NCBI GenBank assembly: GCA_964347025.1
Contig: CAYFWU010000003.1
Location: forward strand, 1-64,000
Direction of reading: 5' to 3'
DNA from: CS3-C152 sp964347025
GTDB taxonomy: Archaea; Aenigmatarchaeota; Aenigmatarchaeia; QMZP01; QMZT01
DNA length: 64,000 nt
Of this stretch, positions 27,501 to 42,500 are shown piece by piece (the first letter of the stretch is position 1; each line of letters begins with the position of its first letter). The notes beneath the pieces are model-generated. The model was not told where the DNA came from. It searched no databases and saw nothing but the letters and a program-made list of their open reading frames with translations. The position numbers were made by a program, and so were the translations under genes.

Positions 27501-30500
27501 CCGAGCGTAAACTGTCACGTCATATACGCCCCCTATGGGCGGGTAGTAGGAAACCCTGTACGTATCGTTGTATATATTCGACATGGTCTCATTGGTATAC
27601 GTACCATTGGGAAGCTGTATGTAGGCCCATACAAGGTCAACTTGGTAATCATCCGTAACGTTCGCCGTTATATTGGTGTAGTTAGCAACAGCCTCTATTC
27701 CGTCTGTCGGGTATATAGAGGTCCCAATTATTTGGGGCGGTTCCGTATCCTTTATGTGGATCAGGGCAATGGCCTCGTCTATACGTGCGCTGTAAAGTTG
27801 CGTGGCGTTATCCGTTATGTTGCATTTGAAGGTCATGTCTCCCTTATCTTCCGGATACCATGTAAAGAAAACATATCCAGTCGAGTTCGTGCTCTTGCTG
27901 CCGTTGTAAACGTATCCGCTGCCGTTGTCGTAATAGAAGTTAACCTGGTAATCGCTTATGCCTGCTCCCGATTCCCCATCGACCACCCTGCAGGTGTTGT
28001 TGAATGGGAAGGGATAGGAAACGTTGGATTCGTCCGGAGGACTTATCCATACAACATCGGCCAGACCTGATATCTCTATAATCACGCTATCCTGTCCCAT
28101 GTCATAGCTCGGTTTAGTGGCTTTAGCCGTGATATTCCGGAAGCCTGTTTGCTGACTACCAAGGTATATATCAGTGGTTTCGCCTTCCGGAGCTATCTCT
28201 ATGCCCGATTCATTGTACCATCTAACCTCCAGGTTACCTCCAGTTATGTTGTTGTTATTTTCATCCCAGACATCGGCATGTGATCCACTTATCGTATCAT
28301 CCTTGTCCCATTGACTTCCGTTCAGAGGATAGGTAATGTTGGCGTAGAGGGCCCCCTTGATAGTCAAAGTGGTTGTGTTTGTTTCGGAATCTTCAGAACC
28401 AAGTTTTGTTGCATTGATGTAAATGTTATGGACGTCCGCTTGTATATCATCAGGCGGGTTGTATAATATCTCTGTGTTACCACTGGAATCTGTTGTGTTG
28501 TAACCTATGTAGCCATAGGTTGAGTTGTAGAAGCTGACATTCGCTCCTTCGGCACTCCCAAGCAACGCTTCTTTTACGTGGACGCTTATGGTTGAGTTGT
28601 AATAATATGATCTGTTAATTGCAAATGTGTCGTTCCTGTAGATTATCGTTGGGTCTCTGTTTATAACATCTATGAAGAGCTGCCTCTTTATCCTTATCAT
28701 CGTATATCTTTCCGGGACTGATGTATTGTAGTAAAGTGTTTTATCATCCGTTATGTTACACGTTATATTATACCAGCTAGCGTTCTCTGGCGAGCCTCCT
28801 CCAGTCACCCATGTCCATCTAGCCCTTCCGTTAAGGGTTGCATTCGAAAGATCGTAGTCCTGATAGGTTCCGTTCTTGTAGAAAGTCACGTTGTATCCCT
28901 CTATTGGTTGTCCTGTGTTCGCATCCGTTACATAGCAGTCCACCTGAATTGTAGAACCTGCCTGATATTCGGTTCCGGATACCGGTTGTATATCGCTTAT
29001 CTCGCTCCATCCGTATACATAGACAGTCGAATAGTTTGTATTTCCGTCGTAATTGGTTCTTGTCGCATTCACGTATGTAAGGTTTGGACCAAGCGGATAA
29101 TTGTAGGGAACACTCCAGTTTGTGTCGTAACCTGAAGTGAGGTTAACCCAGCTACCGTTGTACCAGACAACAGAAGAATCATTCACAAAGTTCCCACACT
29201 CGTCCTTCACAGTTGCATTGAAATAAGTCGTTGTGTTCCTGTTGATAATGGTTCCATTTACGGGATTTACAATGGTTATGTTTAGCTGCCCTATTATGGT
29301 AAAGCTTCTGTTGGAAGGACTTGTGAAGTTTTCATATTCGTAGCACGTATCATTCGTTCCTCCGAACCAATATTGTGTCCCCACGGTTGACCCACATCCG
29401 GGATCAGAGAAGTTCTCGCAGTAACCATTGGATGATATACAGGAATACGTACGGCTGAAGTTCGTCCCGTTCTCTGTTACCCACATCCATCCCTTCGCAC
29501 CATCAGGCCATCTGGGGTAGTCATCATCCCTTATCCTGAACCTCATCATTTCCTCTTCGTTCCCGAACCTTCTGATGGACGAATTGCTGAATATGTAGGA
29601 AACGGTCACATTGTCCTCTGTTAACGTGAAGTTTTTCACTTCCGTTTCATCAGTGTAGTTGAACGGATCAGTAACGTTGAACTTGTAGTAGTTCAATCTC
29701 CCTGGTGTCTGATTCGAATCCGAACAAGCGAATCTTTCATAGATGTACACATCCGTTCCTGCAGAACTCTTGGTTTCGTTGTGTACAAGAGTCCAGCTAA
29801 CATTATCAAAACTCTTCCAAAGCGAGATGTTATCCTCGTTCCAGTCTGCATCTCCGAAATAAACATGGAAGGTATACTGCCTCCCCCAGCCATCCAGCAC
29901 AGGAGTTACCCACGGATTTGATAGATACGGGGCATTACCAATGTTGAATGCATCTACTTCTGTCGTCTCATTCAAAACGTAGTAACTCCTGTATACCCTC
30001 ATTATTATGTTCCAGTCACCCTTTTTCTGTCCACTGCTATCCCAGCTGCAGTTGTACCACCCCCCTCCTTCCTGCCAGTTCCCTGTACAGTAACGTATGG
30101 TCGCACCGTTCTGCAGCCTGTATTCCTGAGGACTTCCTCCGTGGTATCCTAACGTTGCTGAATCCACGCCATAACCCAAATTATCTGAACAATCGTCCTC
30201 AAGATATCCGCTCACGTTTACGAGATCACCCTGCAGGTACCCTACCCTACCCACGGGATAGTATACGTAAGGTCTGAGGTCTGAATGTACTTCTACTTCG
30301 TATATTGAAGAGTTTACATCGAAGTAACAGGAGTCGTTGAATATTCCACCTGTCCAGTTGTGTGTGCCTATCGTGTAATTACATTCACCAACTGGCGGAG
30401 CATCAAGGAAATAATAGTTCGTATAACCGCTGCTGTTCACACTTGATATGCTTCCCGGATCCCAGGAATTCGGATCAGATGCATTCGTGGTTACCCAGAA

Positions 30501-33500
30501 CATCGTATTACCAGAGCCTAACGTTTGATTTGTGTCGTTGTCTATCATCTCCAGGCTGAGGAGAACAGAGTACGTTCCGTTCCTCCAGACCCATGAGTTT
30601 TGATGTCCCAGATAAGGCTCTACCCTGACATTATCCCTCTCTATGCTGAAGTTGTGGGCCTGCGTACCAACCTGGTATGTATGCGTATCTGTTGCATTAA
30701 AGCTGTAACTCCAGTTACCTATCGCTGTACAACCTATTGATTCGAAGCTTGTGTTAAGATAAATGGTCTGGTTTATCGGACCTTCCAGGGTTATTTCATT
30801 ATCCTTCTTCCAGTCCTGATACTGGAAAGGACAACCACCCCCTGATTCTACATTCAGACATTTTATGTACAACTCGATAGTCACGTTATCCAGATCTTCA
30901 TCCGTTACCCTCACAGAGAAATTCCTCATTTCTCCCCATCCTGCCGGATCCTTCAGATTAGTTTCATTCTCAAGGACAGGCTTGGTTTTGATGAAGAAAT
31001 GATTCGTAACGTTGGTTGAATTGGGGTTATACAGGTACTTCGAGGAGTTCATCCTTGTGTGATACCACCTTGCTTTCATTGCAGTTGTCGTTCTGTTACA
31101 TTCGTAAAATCCATCCGATGGATGCTTGTAGACCGTGCAGTTGAACACAAAACTGCTGTTTTCATTTATGAATTCTATCGAAACATTCCCGTCGTTTATG
31201 AAGTCTCCTTCACAATCACTCTCGAGATAAACCTGCTGCGTTATGTTATCTACACCTCTCAAGAACTCTTCTCCCATCTGAGGCGACGGGCTGACAGTGT
31301 AGATGGTTTGATGGAGATCCCCGTATATCTTGAGTATAAGGTTTACCGAGAGGTTCACGTTCTGGTAACAGCTATCGGTAACCCCGGCCTTCCAGGACTG
31401 GTTACCAACAGTATACTGTGGAGAGCATCCCGGGTTGAACGAGTAGTTGGCATGTCCGGTTGTGTTGGTCTTTGTGATATTTCCATAGTCCCAGCTGCTC
31501 GGGTCAGAAGAGTTCGTTGTTACCCAGAATGTAACGTTCGTGTTGACTGCGATGGATTCGTTTCTATCCGTGTCATTGACCTGCACTATTAGCAAGGTTA
31601 TGTCGTTTTTGGATCTGTTGACTTCCGAAAGGTTACCAAATGTGTATCCGATTTCTATACTGTCCACTGTTATGTTGGGACCACTCTGATTGGTGGTGTT
31701 CAACGTATTGGTCCCGTCATCCAGTTCGAACATAAAGAAGTTCGTTGTTACATCTCCGATATCGTTGCAGTTGAAATCGGTAACAAGCAAACTGCATGTA
31801 TCCTGTCCTCCGTAGACAGTTGTTGAATTCTTCATAACCCACGCTCCACCATAGTTGTTGGTCCTCACCCACAGGTTACAGGTGACATTGTCTTCTTGTG
31901 GATCCGATATATCAACGCTGTAGTTGTACACGACACCCCAGCCGTCCTCTCCCGGAGTAACAGAAAGGCCGCTGTAACCTGGCGGGGTGTTGTTCAGGTA
32001 GATGTAATCAGTCAGAACAGTTACGTTGTCGTTGTAGTCTGGCGTTTTCTCCACAGTCATCCTTACAGTGTAATTCCCTCCCTTATGGCCAAACGTAATC
32101 CATGTACAGTTATACCATCCCGTTCCTTCGTCGTTTACAGTCCCGTTCTCCGTGCAGTTCTCCCATCCATCAGGACCATTCAATTCGAGCATAACCAGGG
32201 AAAGGCCTGTCTGGTAACTTTCGTTTATCCCGATTCCACTGCAGTCTGTCGGAACGCCGAATCTGAAGGTTACGTTATCACCTACAGGGATGTTTGAAGC
32301 ATATGTCTGGTTGGGTTCTGTCAGGTTTGTTTTTAACTGTCCTACAATGGTTATTGGAAGTGCTTCTGTGTTGTACGGTGAAGCAGCTGAAGCCCCTCCC
32401 TTGTAACACGTATCATTGTAATACGCACCTGATCTCCAGTACTGGTTTCCCACACCATACGAGCAATTCGGATTGAACGTGTACCTCAGATAACCGGAAT
32501 TATCGGTCTGATTCACATAAGCCAAGATGTAAACATTTGGCTGGGAGGCGTTTGTTGTTGTCCAGAATCCTCCCCAGATCCCTCCCTCCACAGTCACAGA
32601 ACCCCTGTCTTCATCGGTTATGTATATTTCAAACAATTCCGTATCATCGAAATCCCTGTCTACCGAAACCCCGTAACCAGAAGATGGAACACCCAATGAA
32701 TCATCCTTTTCGAGTGTGAAATTCGCAGCAGAACTGTTGGTGTAATTCCAGACATCTATGGATGTGAAGTTGAATTGCTTCTGGCTTGAAGACTGATTCT
32801 GGAGATCGGAACAATTGAACTGGTGGTTTCTGAACCTGACAAGTCCGGTCTGTTCGTTCAAGGATTCATTTATCTTGCTCCAATTCCCGGTCAGATTTAC
32901 GTAAAGTGAGACGTTGTTGTAATCATCATCAAGATCGTAGAGATCTGCCCGGAACTCCCACAGCTCTCCCCATCCTCCCTGCGATCCCCCTCCACCGGAT
33001 CTTATTGCCTGAAGACCTGTGAAGTACGGGCCTGTTGCAAGGTAGAACTGCTTGCTCTCGTTCCCTGTCAATGATGTTCCGTTGTAGTATTTTTTCGTGG
33101 CATTCATACTCACGTTATACCATGACCCCGGACTCCATCCACTGTGTCTGTTCGGGGTGACATTACACTGATATATTCCATTCCCTAGATACGGAGAACA
33201 TCCAACCAGCGGACACCTTTCATTTTCCTGGGTCACGTTGAAAACGATGCACGCCCCGCTGACCTGACCACAGCCGTCGGATTCCGTGATATTGGCTGTT
33301 GACGTTATGTTATCCACGCCCCTAAGGTAGTGATCGTCTGAAAGCCACATGGTTGCATTGAGGGGTGTGGTTGAAACCTTCCATGAAACATTCGTTGAGT
33401 TCGTATCCTTATACTCACTTTCATCAACCACACCTGCTGTCCACCACTGTGGTCCAACGTCGAATGTACAATCAATATCGTCATCAAGTTCAGAAGATAG

Positions 33501-36500
33501 GAATGTTAGGTTACCACCTTCTGCCGTATACTTGTACCCGCTTGTGGGATGGACTGTGAAGGTATTGTTATCCTTTGTGTACCAGAACCTTCCTTTCTGT
33601 GCATTGCCTATTGCCACATCTGGATCTTTGTCTATGTCCCATATCTTCACCTTGAATGCGAACGAACCTGTTATCCTCTGGGCCACAGTTCCGTTGCCCA
33701 AAAGGACTTCTACGGACACGTTATCTTTGTCCAGGGTGAAGTTCTCCACAGGTGTGGTATCGTTGTAAGAATTTCCCCCCGTTCTCGGTTCATTTCCATC
33801 ATCCGTCACGTTTATAACGTACTGTCTCTGTCCGATATCGGCGTCATCAAACCCGGAATAAATGTAGGTAACTGTTTGATTCACTCCATTTACACTGCTA
33901 TTGGTGTGTATGTTTTCCCATCCTACACCACTCCTGTTAACCCATATCCTAACCGTCATGTTGTCATCATCTTCATCGCTAACGTTTATCCTGAATGTAT
34001 ACGTCTCGCCCCAACCCCAGTCTTCAGCGGGCGTTAGCGACCAGGAGTTGGGTTCGATCACAGGCTCTGTCTCTATGAAGAAGGATGAGGTCAATGAATA
34101 GTTTACCGATATGAGATCCGAAAGGTACGCCTCTTTCGAGGAGTTTACTATGATCTCATATCCCATTGCAGGCATCACACCCGGATTCGCGGACGTGTTG
34201 AACGTGCAGTTATAGTACCCGTTTCCTACATGCGTGATGTTCGAACAGTAGAAGGTTTGGTTGGTCTTGTCGCTTACCATACTCATCGTTAAGTTTACAT
34301 CTGTCATGTTGTTTCCACAGCTGTCATTGACTTTAACCTGTATGGTTACGTTTTCACCCCTGAGATACTCCTTTCCTTGAGGTGTGATCAAAGTGTTTAT
34401 TAACGTGCCGTTCATCATTATTGTGAAGTTATCGGTAGCCTCCTGTTCATAATAAAGATCAGTGGATTCCGCATACCACTTCCTGATCCCTGGCTCGTAT
34501 GAGCAGTTCGGGGCGAAGTAGTAATTCCTGTGACCTGATGAATTGGTCTGTGATGTGTTGCCCCAGTCCCAGTGCGTATCATTTAACTGCACGTAAACAG
34601 TAACATTCATCGGGACAGGAACGGATTGATTATCGTCATCACTTACATTGACTATTAACAGCGTGGAATTCGAGGAGTCAGACGTTATGTAGACCTGGGA
34701 TTTGTTTCCTAAAACATGCGCGATGCTCACGTTCGAGGGTTCCAGGATAGGGCCGCTAACGTTCGAGGTGTTCCATTCGTTCTCCTCGTCCGCAATCTGG
34801 AAGTAGAAGTAATTATCCGTGTCGAAACCTGCCGTGAAGTTAACATCACTCTTGTTGAAATCAGAGACAATGACGGAACAATATCCCTGACCGCTCGGAA
34901 GATTCGAAAATCCTTTGTTAACCCATATCGTTCCATTATCAGTGGAAACCCAAAGCGTACAGTTGGTTTCGTCATTTTCCGGATCATCAATCTGAATAGT
35001 GAAGTTAAACCACCTAGTCCATCCATCCGAGGCAGGCGAGACCGAGGGCGAGGTTTGGTTTTGAGGTTGTATGTTCTCCAGCCAGAACCATTCAGCAAAG
35101 GTCGTTAGGTTATTGTAATACTTATTCTGCTGATCTTGCGAGGATACGTTTATGCTCCAGTTGCCTTCGATCCTCCCGGTTGAATTCCATGTGCAGTTAT
35201 AGCTTCCATTTCCATTGTAGTCTATTGGCGTGCATCCAAGCTGATCCCCAACAGTGAACACCATCACACTCTTCAGTATATTTGAATCGCTTATATTCTC
35301 TCCGCAATCCCCGAGTATGCTGAAGTTGACGGGTATCTGGTCGGTTACGTTGTAGGTGGACCCGTACGTGGGCTCGTAAAGATAGTTCATCAGCTGACCC
35401 TTGATGTAAAATATCGTCCATGTGGTTTCATTCGCATAGTAACACTGATCCCCGAAACTCACGTACCAATACTGAGTATCTGCCGTGTAAGAGCAGTTCG
35501 GATTGAATGGGTGGTTCAGATAACCGGTTGTGTTCGTGGTTGTTGTGTTGACCACATTGAAGGTCGAAGAATCGTTTGTTACATTAAAGCTTCCGTTTGC
35601 AGAAGGATTGCTCACAGGTATGCTGCCTTTGTTAACATCGAATAACCTTACACTAAGTATTTTCGTATCACTCCCCTGTCTTGCTATCTCCCAGCCAGAG
35701 CCTCCGATTATCTGGAAGGTCAGATTATCCTTGGTAAGATTGGCATTATTCACATCCGTTTCGTTCGTTTTACCCCACTGGTTGGTTGCGTTGAATTTGT
35801 AGTATATGTCAGGACCCTGCAAGAAATCAGTGCATGTGAAATTAACAAGGTAATCCAGACGGGTCCATGATGTATTGTCAACCCTGTTCTTTGTTTCCAC
35901 TTCTATGAACGGACCTCCCTGGTCGTACGCCTTCCATAAGGTCACGTTGTCCTCATTTCCTATTTCGTTATCCCTGAAGAGCACAGAGAAGTTGAAGGTA
36001 TGGCCCCATCCTTCCGTGTCATTATCCACTGATACGTTTATCAGTCTTGGTCTCTCCACAAGCCTGAATGCGTCTTCATACAAATCCTTATCTCCGTAGA
36101 AGAATGGAGGTTTGTTCGCAATCATTGTTATGTTATGCAGGCCCAAGGTGGCATCAGTCAGGTGGTTCCACGTGCAGTTGTACGTTCCGTTGTCCATGTC
36201 AATTCCGCTGCAGAGGTAGTCATTGGCTCCTGTTATGTTGAACTGGACTGTTGATAGATTGATGTATCCGCATGTCGGATCCTCATCATGGACGTTCCCG
36301 TAAATAATGACGGGTTCTTCGCCCCTGACGTATCTCACATCATTGACAGGTTCTAACAGTGTGTTGTTCAGGATGGATTCTATGGTTACCGAGTAATTGT
36401 CAGAGTAGGAATCGGCATAACACTGGTCCCCAACTATCCCTCCCATCCACTTGTGCCAGCCCACTTCGAAAGTCGGGCAGTCCGGATCAAAGTATATTTC

Positions 36501-39500
36501 AATATAACCCTGCGCATCAGGCGCGTCAGTCCCTATGTCCACGAAAATCTCGCTTCCGCCACTGCTCTCATTCACGTAGAAATGACCTGTTCCCGCAGAA
36601 AGATCCGAACCCTGTAACGGACTCCCTGTGTAGTTGTTTATTGACTGCATCCTGAAATAGGTGTCGTTGTTGAACGTTCTGTTAACATAACTTCCGCTTC
36701 CGTTGGTGGGGAAATTGAACGTTACATTTCGTTTAGTGACATTTATGCTGTGTATGCTCGTGTTGTGTTTTGCGTTGTACTCATCACTTGCATTTATCTT
36801 CCAGTACCATACCCCCAGGTCAGTCCCAAGGCTACAGGAACTGTAAAGCCTTGTTAAGTTAGCCGTTGTGTTCACACAATCAAAGCAGTACTCCGTATCT
36901 CTCAAGGTCCAGGGACCTCCTGTCGAACGTGAATCCCACAGGCGAAGGGTGACGTTGTCATCATCATCCGTTACGTTTACATAGAACGTTATCTGCGATT
37001 TCGAGGGGTTTGAACCCCACGGAACTGTAAGTTTATCGCTGTATCCATCCGATATGACTGGATCAACCTGATGGAAGAATGATCTTTTCGTGAATGTTTT
37101 TGGGTTATAATAAGTTTTATTCGATTCAACCGTTACGTTATACCATCCCGACGGGTTGTTCGAGATATTCCATGTACAGTTGTATATCCCCTGAGTGAAG
37201 TTGTTAACGGGTGAACAGGTATCGTTGAAGCTGTTATGCAAAATAAGGACCGTAATGTTCGCGTCAGATATGTTGAATGCGCAGTCAGCTCCTGACGAAC
37301 CAAGATAGTCCTTGATGTTAACCTCAATCGTAACGTTCTCATTAGAATAGTAATACGCATCGGATGTCCCGTTAGGTTCGAGTATCGTGTTGTTCAGCCA
37401 ACCATATATCGTTAGCGTGTAGTTTACCGAAAGATTATCTTTGTAGTAGCTATCGTTATCCGTTCCGCCATACCAATCTTGCGGTCCGACCGAATAGCTA
37501 CAGTTGGGCGAGAAGTTCCGGACGAGATAACCTGATTGTGTCGTGTTTTTGTAACCACCATCCACTTTCGAGGTGTTGTATGATACCCAGATACTTCCGT
37601 TTGTTCCATCGATAACGAGCGAACGGTTGTCCGTATCATTTATTAGAAGCCTCAGCATTATGGTTTCTGACCTATTCACACCCGAGGCGTTCCCGTAATC
37701 CCCATACAAGATTTCGACATCATCCTTGTATATGCTGAAGTTATATTCAGGTCGATCCGTGATGTTATTAGCATCGGTTGCATTTAATTTGAAATACATT
37801 CCTCCATCGGTTATGTTCTCATATGTGAAGTTGTTATAGTAGAAATTGACCCATCTCGGAACCAGGCAGGCAGTGCATATTGTGTATTCCATCAAATACC
37901 ATGTCTGGTTGTCACTGGAAAGCCAGAAAGATATATTTACGTCTTGCGCATCCACATCGCTGGCATTGACCCTGAATGTGAAATTCTCCCCCCAACCGCC
38001 ATCCTTCTCATAGATATAGGTCTCGTTGTTCATATCAGGAGGCGAGAATATATGTGGTATTATCCTGAACGCGCTGAATTTCGTTCTCGTGTTGTTGTTG
38101 TAATAGGAAACGTTTGATGCGTTCATATCAACATCGTACCATCCGAATGACTTGTTGTTGAAGTCCCACGTGCAGTTGTACGTTCCATTCCCAAGGTTGT
38201 CTATGCTCGAGTTGCATGCAAATTCCTCGCTTGATGCATTATTCCTTATGGTGAAATTCACGTAGGCATTGTCTATGTAAAGCGAGAAGTTACACTCATC
38301 CATCACCTCTCCTATTATCTCAAGAACGTTCTCGCTCGGAGTGACGCTCTCTTCATACGTCGAGCCATTCGGCCATGTGACGTTCGGATAGAGCGTGCCC
38401 CAGACGGTTACGTTGAATTCGCTGGAAACCACATCATTGTAACACTGGTCGTTTAATATGTAAGCCCTCCAGTTATGCTTGCTTGCGTTGTGCGTACAGG
38501 TTGGATCGAAACGGTATACAAAGTAACCTGACGAATTCGTCTGGTTCCATCCATCCTTTATATAGTCCCCAACCTGCCAAGAACTCTGTGTTACGTTGAG
38601 GGAGACGTTCGGCGAGTTGTAGTAAGAATCCCATGCAGCCGGCTGATTCCTTGTGGTGTCGTTCGCGTAAAGAACAAACTTTGCATAGTCGCTTCCCTGC
38701 CTCGTTACATCGGATTCGTTACCTTCACTGTAAGTAAATTGAAGATTGTCTTTGGTTATGTCAAAGTATATCTCTGGTTCACTGGCATTGGGTTCTTCAT
38801 TGTATGCCTGGCCATTTATATCGGTTGCATTGAACCTGTAGAACCTTGTGGCACCCACCTCTCCACAGGTGTACGTATTGTTAAAGCTAACGAGGGTATT
38901 GCTCGGGCTCGAAACATTCTTACATTCAGTTACGGTGTACGTCCCACCTATTTTTTCGAGCAGGCAGACCTTAACGTCTGTGTAGTGCGTAACGTTTATG
39001 GTGAAGTTAAACAGAGAGCCCCAACCTCCTGGATCAGGAGTGACGTTCGGGTCTTCGAGCTCGATAGGAGCAACCACGAAAATGCTGCCAGGACTCATGT
39101 GCGTTCCGTTGTTGTAGGATTCATTCCATGAAATCATGGTCACGTTGTAGTAACCGGAAGGAGCACTTCCAGAATTCCATGTACAGTTGTAGATGTTTCC
39201 TGAATTGTTTGTTACCCACCCGGAGGTTGGGCAATAGAAGGTATCGGCAGAAGAATTTATCTTGAATCTGACCTTCACCCCTGCAATAGGATTTCCACAG
39301 TCATCTTCAACTGTTCCGTTTAAGGGTATGAAATCTCCCTGGTCATGGCTCACGTTGGTTATAGGATAGGTAACATTGTTTACAAGATCTCCGTATATAT
39401 GTATCGGGAACTGTGCGCTTTCGCTATCGTTGTAACAACTCGCTCCTGATACGTTTACCTTCCAATAGGTATGACCTGGCATTATCAGCGGATTGCATGT

Positions 39501-42500
39501 TGCATTGAAGTTGTAAAAGTAGTGAGTTGAATTCACGTACTCGCTGATTTGTATCCAGTTGGTTTTGTTGAGTAACCAAGTCCTCACCTCGGTATCATTA
39601 TCCGGATTTACTGTATAGTTGTTCAAAATTGTGTCGATGATCTGGTAGGAAAGCAGGACCTCGTGGCTCGGTCTTGAATCAGAACGGTTTATGTAAGAAT
39701 CATTCCCGCTCGTTACTGTGACATTGGTGTAGTCCTTTAGAACATCAAATTCCACTGAACCAAGCGGAATGAAATCCAGTGTATCGTTCTGGAATTGATA
39801 GCTGTCATTCGCTGTTAATCTGTAATACCACGTCCCAACATCACTGTACGTATCGTTGCAGATGAATGTGTGATTGAAGGTTATGACTCCATACTGGGAA
39901 GAGTTCAATGTCCGTTCATCGTATTGAACCCACTGCCATCCTGTCTGGCTGGAGTTCATGTAGAACTTAACAGTCACGTTGTTGTTGTCTTCATCAGAGA
40001 CGTTCACAGAGAAGTTGAACGGAGATTCACCCCAACATCCGTAAATCCCTTTATCCAAGGTTACGTTATCAAGTTTCGGAACGGTTCCAAGGACAAAAAC
40101 ATTCTCCTCGGTCGTGATGTTCGTGTTGTAAAGGCTCTTTGAAGAGCTGAATGATACGTTGTACCAACCGAATGGGAAGCCGGAGTCTGTCGTTACCGAA
40201 CACTCCCAAACCCCGCTTCCTATGTGCGAAGCAGAACAGGAATCTGTGAATCCTCCATTGGTAAGGTTGAATCTTACGGTGGCCTCTGTTATCTGGTCTC
40301 CGCAGTAGTTTTCCAGACTTCCGTTGATCGTTATCTGCGAGCCACGTGTATAGTTATTACTTCCATCGGGATGTGTGAGGGTGTTCAAGAAACCGCCATA
40401 AAGATAGAACGTTAATTCACTCGTTAGATTGTCTTTATAACATGTTGAACCCTCGAATCCTCCTCTCCATTTATGCTCACCCAGGTTAAACCTTTGATCA
40501 TTGCTCCAGCTCGTCCCGTCACACCAATCAGTGGTTGTCATAGTTAACAAGATATGGCCTGTTCCGTTTGTTGATGTCGTATAAGTACCCCAAGTTCCAA
40601 GGTTAATGGTAGTCATCCTGATCTTTCCGTCCGTATTGTTCGGATAGGTTTTGTTATCAGTGTCGTTCATTTGCACTATGAACTGCGTTGTCTGTGATCT
40701 GTTCAGAGAAACATTTTCTGAGGGCGTTATATTGTAGACATCAACGTCATCCTTTTCTATCTCGTAACCATGTATACTCGTTTCGTTCTCACCGTCAGGA
40801 TTGCTGGCATTGAAGAAGTATTCCCAAGATGCGATGTGCGAACAGTTGTAATCGTATGTGAAGTTAACCTGTGTCCAATTGATACAGTTGGTGCAGTTGT
40901 ATTCATCAACCATTGTGTAGTTTTCCCAAGGACCTGATTTCAGGTAGTGATGCCACAAGCGAATTGTCACGTTCCTCCCGAACCTGTCCCTCACCATAAC
41001 AGTGAAATTCCATTCTTCCCCCCACCCTCCTGAAGATCTGCTGATGGTTTCATTCTCCAACAAAGTAGTGTAATCATAGGCTTTTACCTTGGTGAACAGA
41101 TCCTGCTCCTCCTCGAACATCCGTCCGTATGTCCAGGTGTAGTTCAGTTTCGTTACCGTAACGTTCGTGTCGGGATTCAGCGTAGCATCAGCATGGGAGT
41201 GAATCCTTACGTTACGATAGACTGGATTCGGATTCAACGAACCAACAAACCTCTCCTTCTCATCCGAATCCATCGTGTGGTTGGACCAGAATTCACCGCT
41301 AACGCTCTCGAAGGAATAGTTCTGCCATATCAATTTATACTCACTCAAAACATCCTCTATCGATACGTTCGCTTCGCCTATTGTCAGGTTCGTCCCGCTG
41401 AAATCATAGTTAACTAACATCCTCATTTCACTCAACTTTTCATACGGTTGGGCAGGGTGGGTGAAGCCATACGAAGTCGTTGTCGTGTTCAAAGAACCGG
41501 TCGAATCTATATATGTATTATTCACGTACGAGGACGAAGCTCTGGTATCGCGAACACCCCTTGCCCGGAAAACCTTCCTACCGGCATCCGTGCAGTTCAG
41601 GGTAAAGTTCAAGTTTGTGGAACTACCACTTCCCACGTTCGGAACGTTCCAGACAATCTCGTTGTTCGATTCGTTGTAACTTCCTCCCTGATAAACGTCC
41701 GTTACGTTACAATCAGGAGAAACGAAAAGGCTTGCATTCCACTCATTCGATGTCGGAGCATCACCTACGTTCTTTACATTGAGAGAATAGTTGTATGTCA
41801 CATTTGGCTGTATACTCCTGACCTCATGCCACGGGTACTCTGGTTTCTGGTAAATAACCAACCCAAACTCCAGGTGCGACTCGCTGGAATAGTTCATTGT
41901 GGTTATGGGATATGGAATCGCTTCTTCCGTGTACTTGTCTGAATATGAATCGGACCAGTTCAACTTCCACCTCACGTTGCCCAAGGTCGATTGTGAGGTT
42001 GGGGATTTTGCCTGGTATGTTGCAACCACATAATCATTGTAGACCAAGCTGTCGTATATCCACCATGTTAACACGTTGCTCGTAAGGTTGGTGTAGGAGT
42101 CGTAATTTACAGGACCCTCGACCTGCGGGTTTGCAGCTGTCCATCCAGATGATACAGTTTCCCTCAGGGTGATGGTCCCTGCTGTGGGTCCGCATCCCTT
42201 GTTGTGTATGATAATCTTTGAGTCAAATACCTTATCCTCTCCTATTGTCTGGGGCGTTTCCCTGATAATTTCAAGTATTGAAACGTTATCCCCGTTCTCT
42301 ATGGTGTAGTTTTCCGTGACGCTCCTCTCGCTTGTGGAAGGATAGGTGTAATTGAGTGATACGTTGATCGTTGCATTCTCATTAGTATTCGAAGAATTGA
42401 TCTCGAAAATCAGGGTTTGGCTGCCCGGCTGGGAGATTTCGACGGTCTGTGATGATGAGACGTCCCATCCGGAGGGAACTTGAACGGTAACGTTATAGAG

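Noticed and set aside
27165..28070. 301-codon open frame on the + strand within the giant gene
   Set aside because: It is antisense to clear, repetitive protein-coding sequence, has no promoter-like element I can see, and its translation is low in structure-like pattern; such shadows are expected opposite a 42-kb gene.
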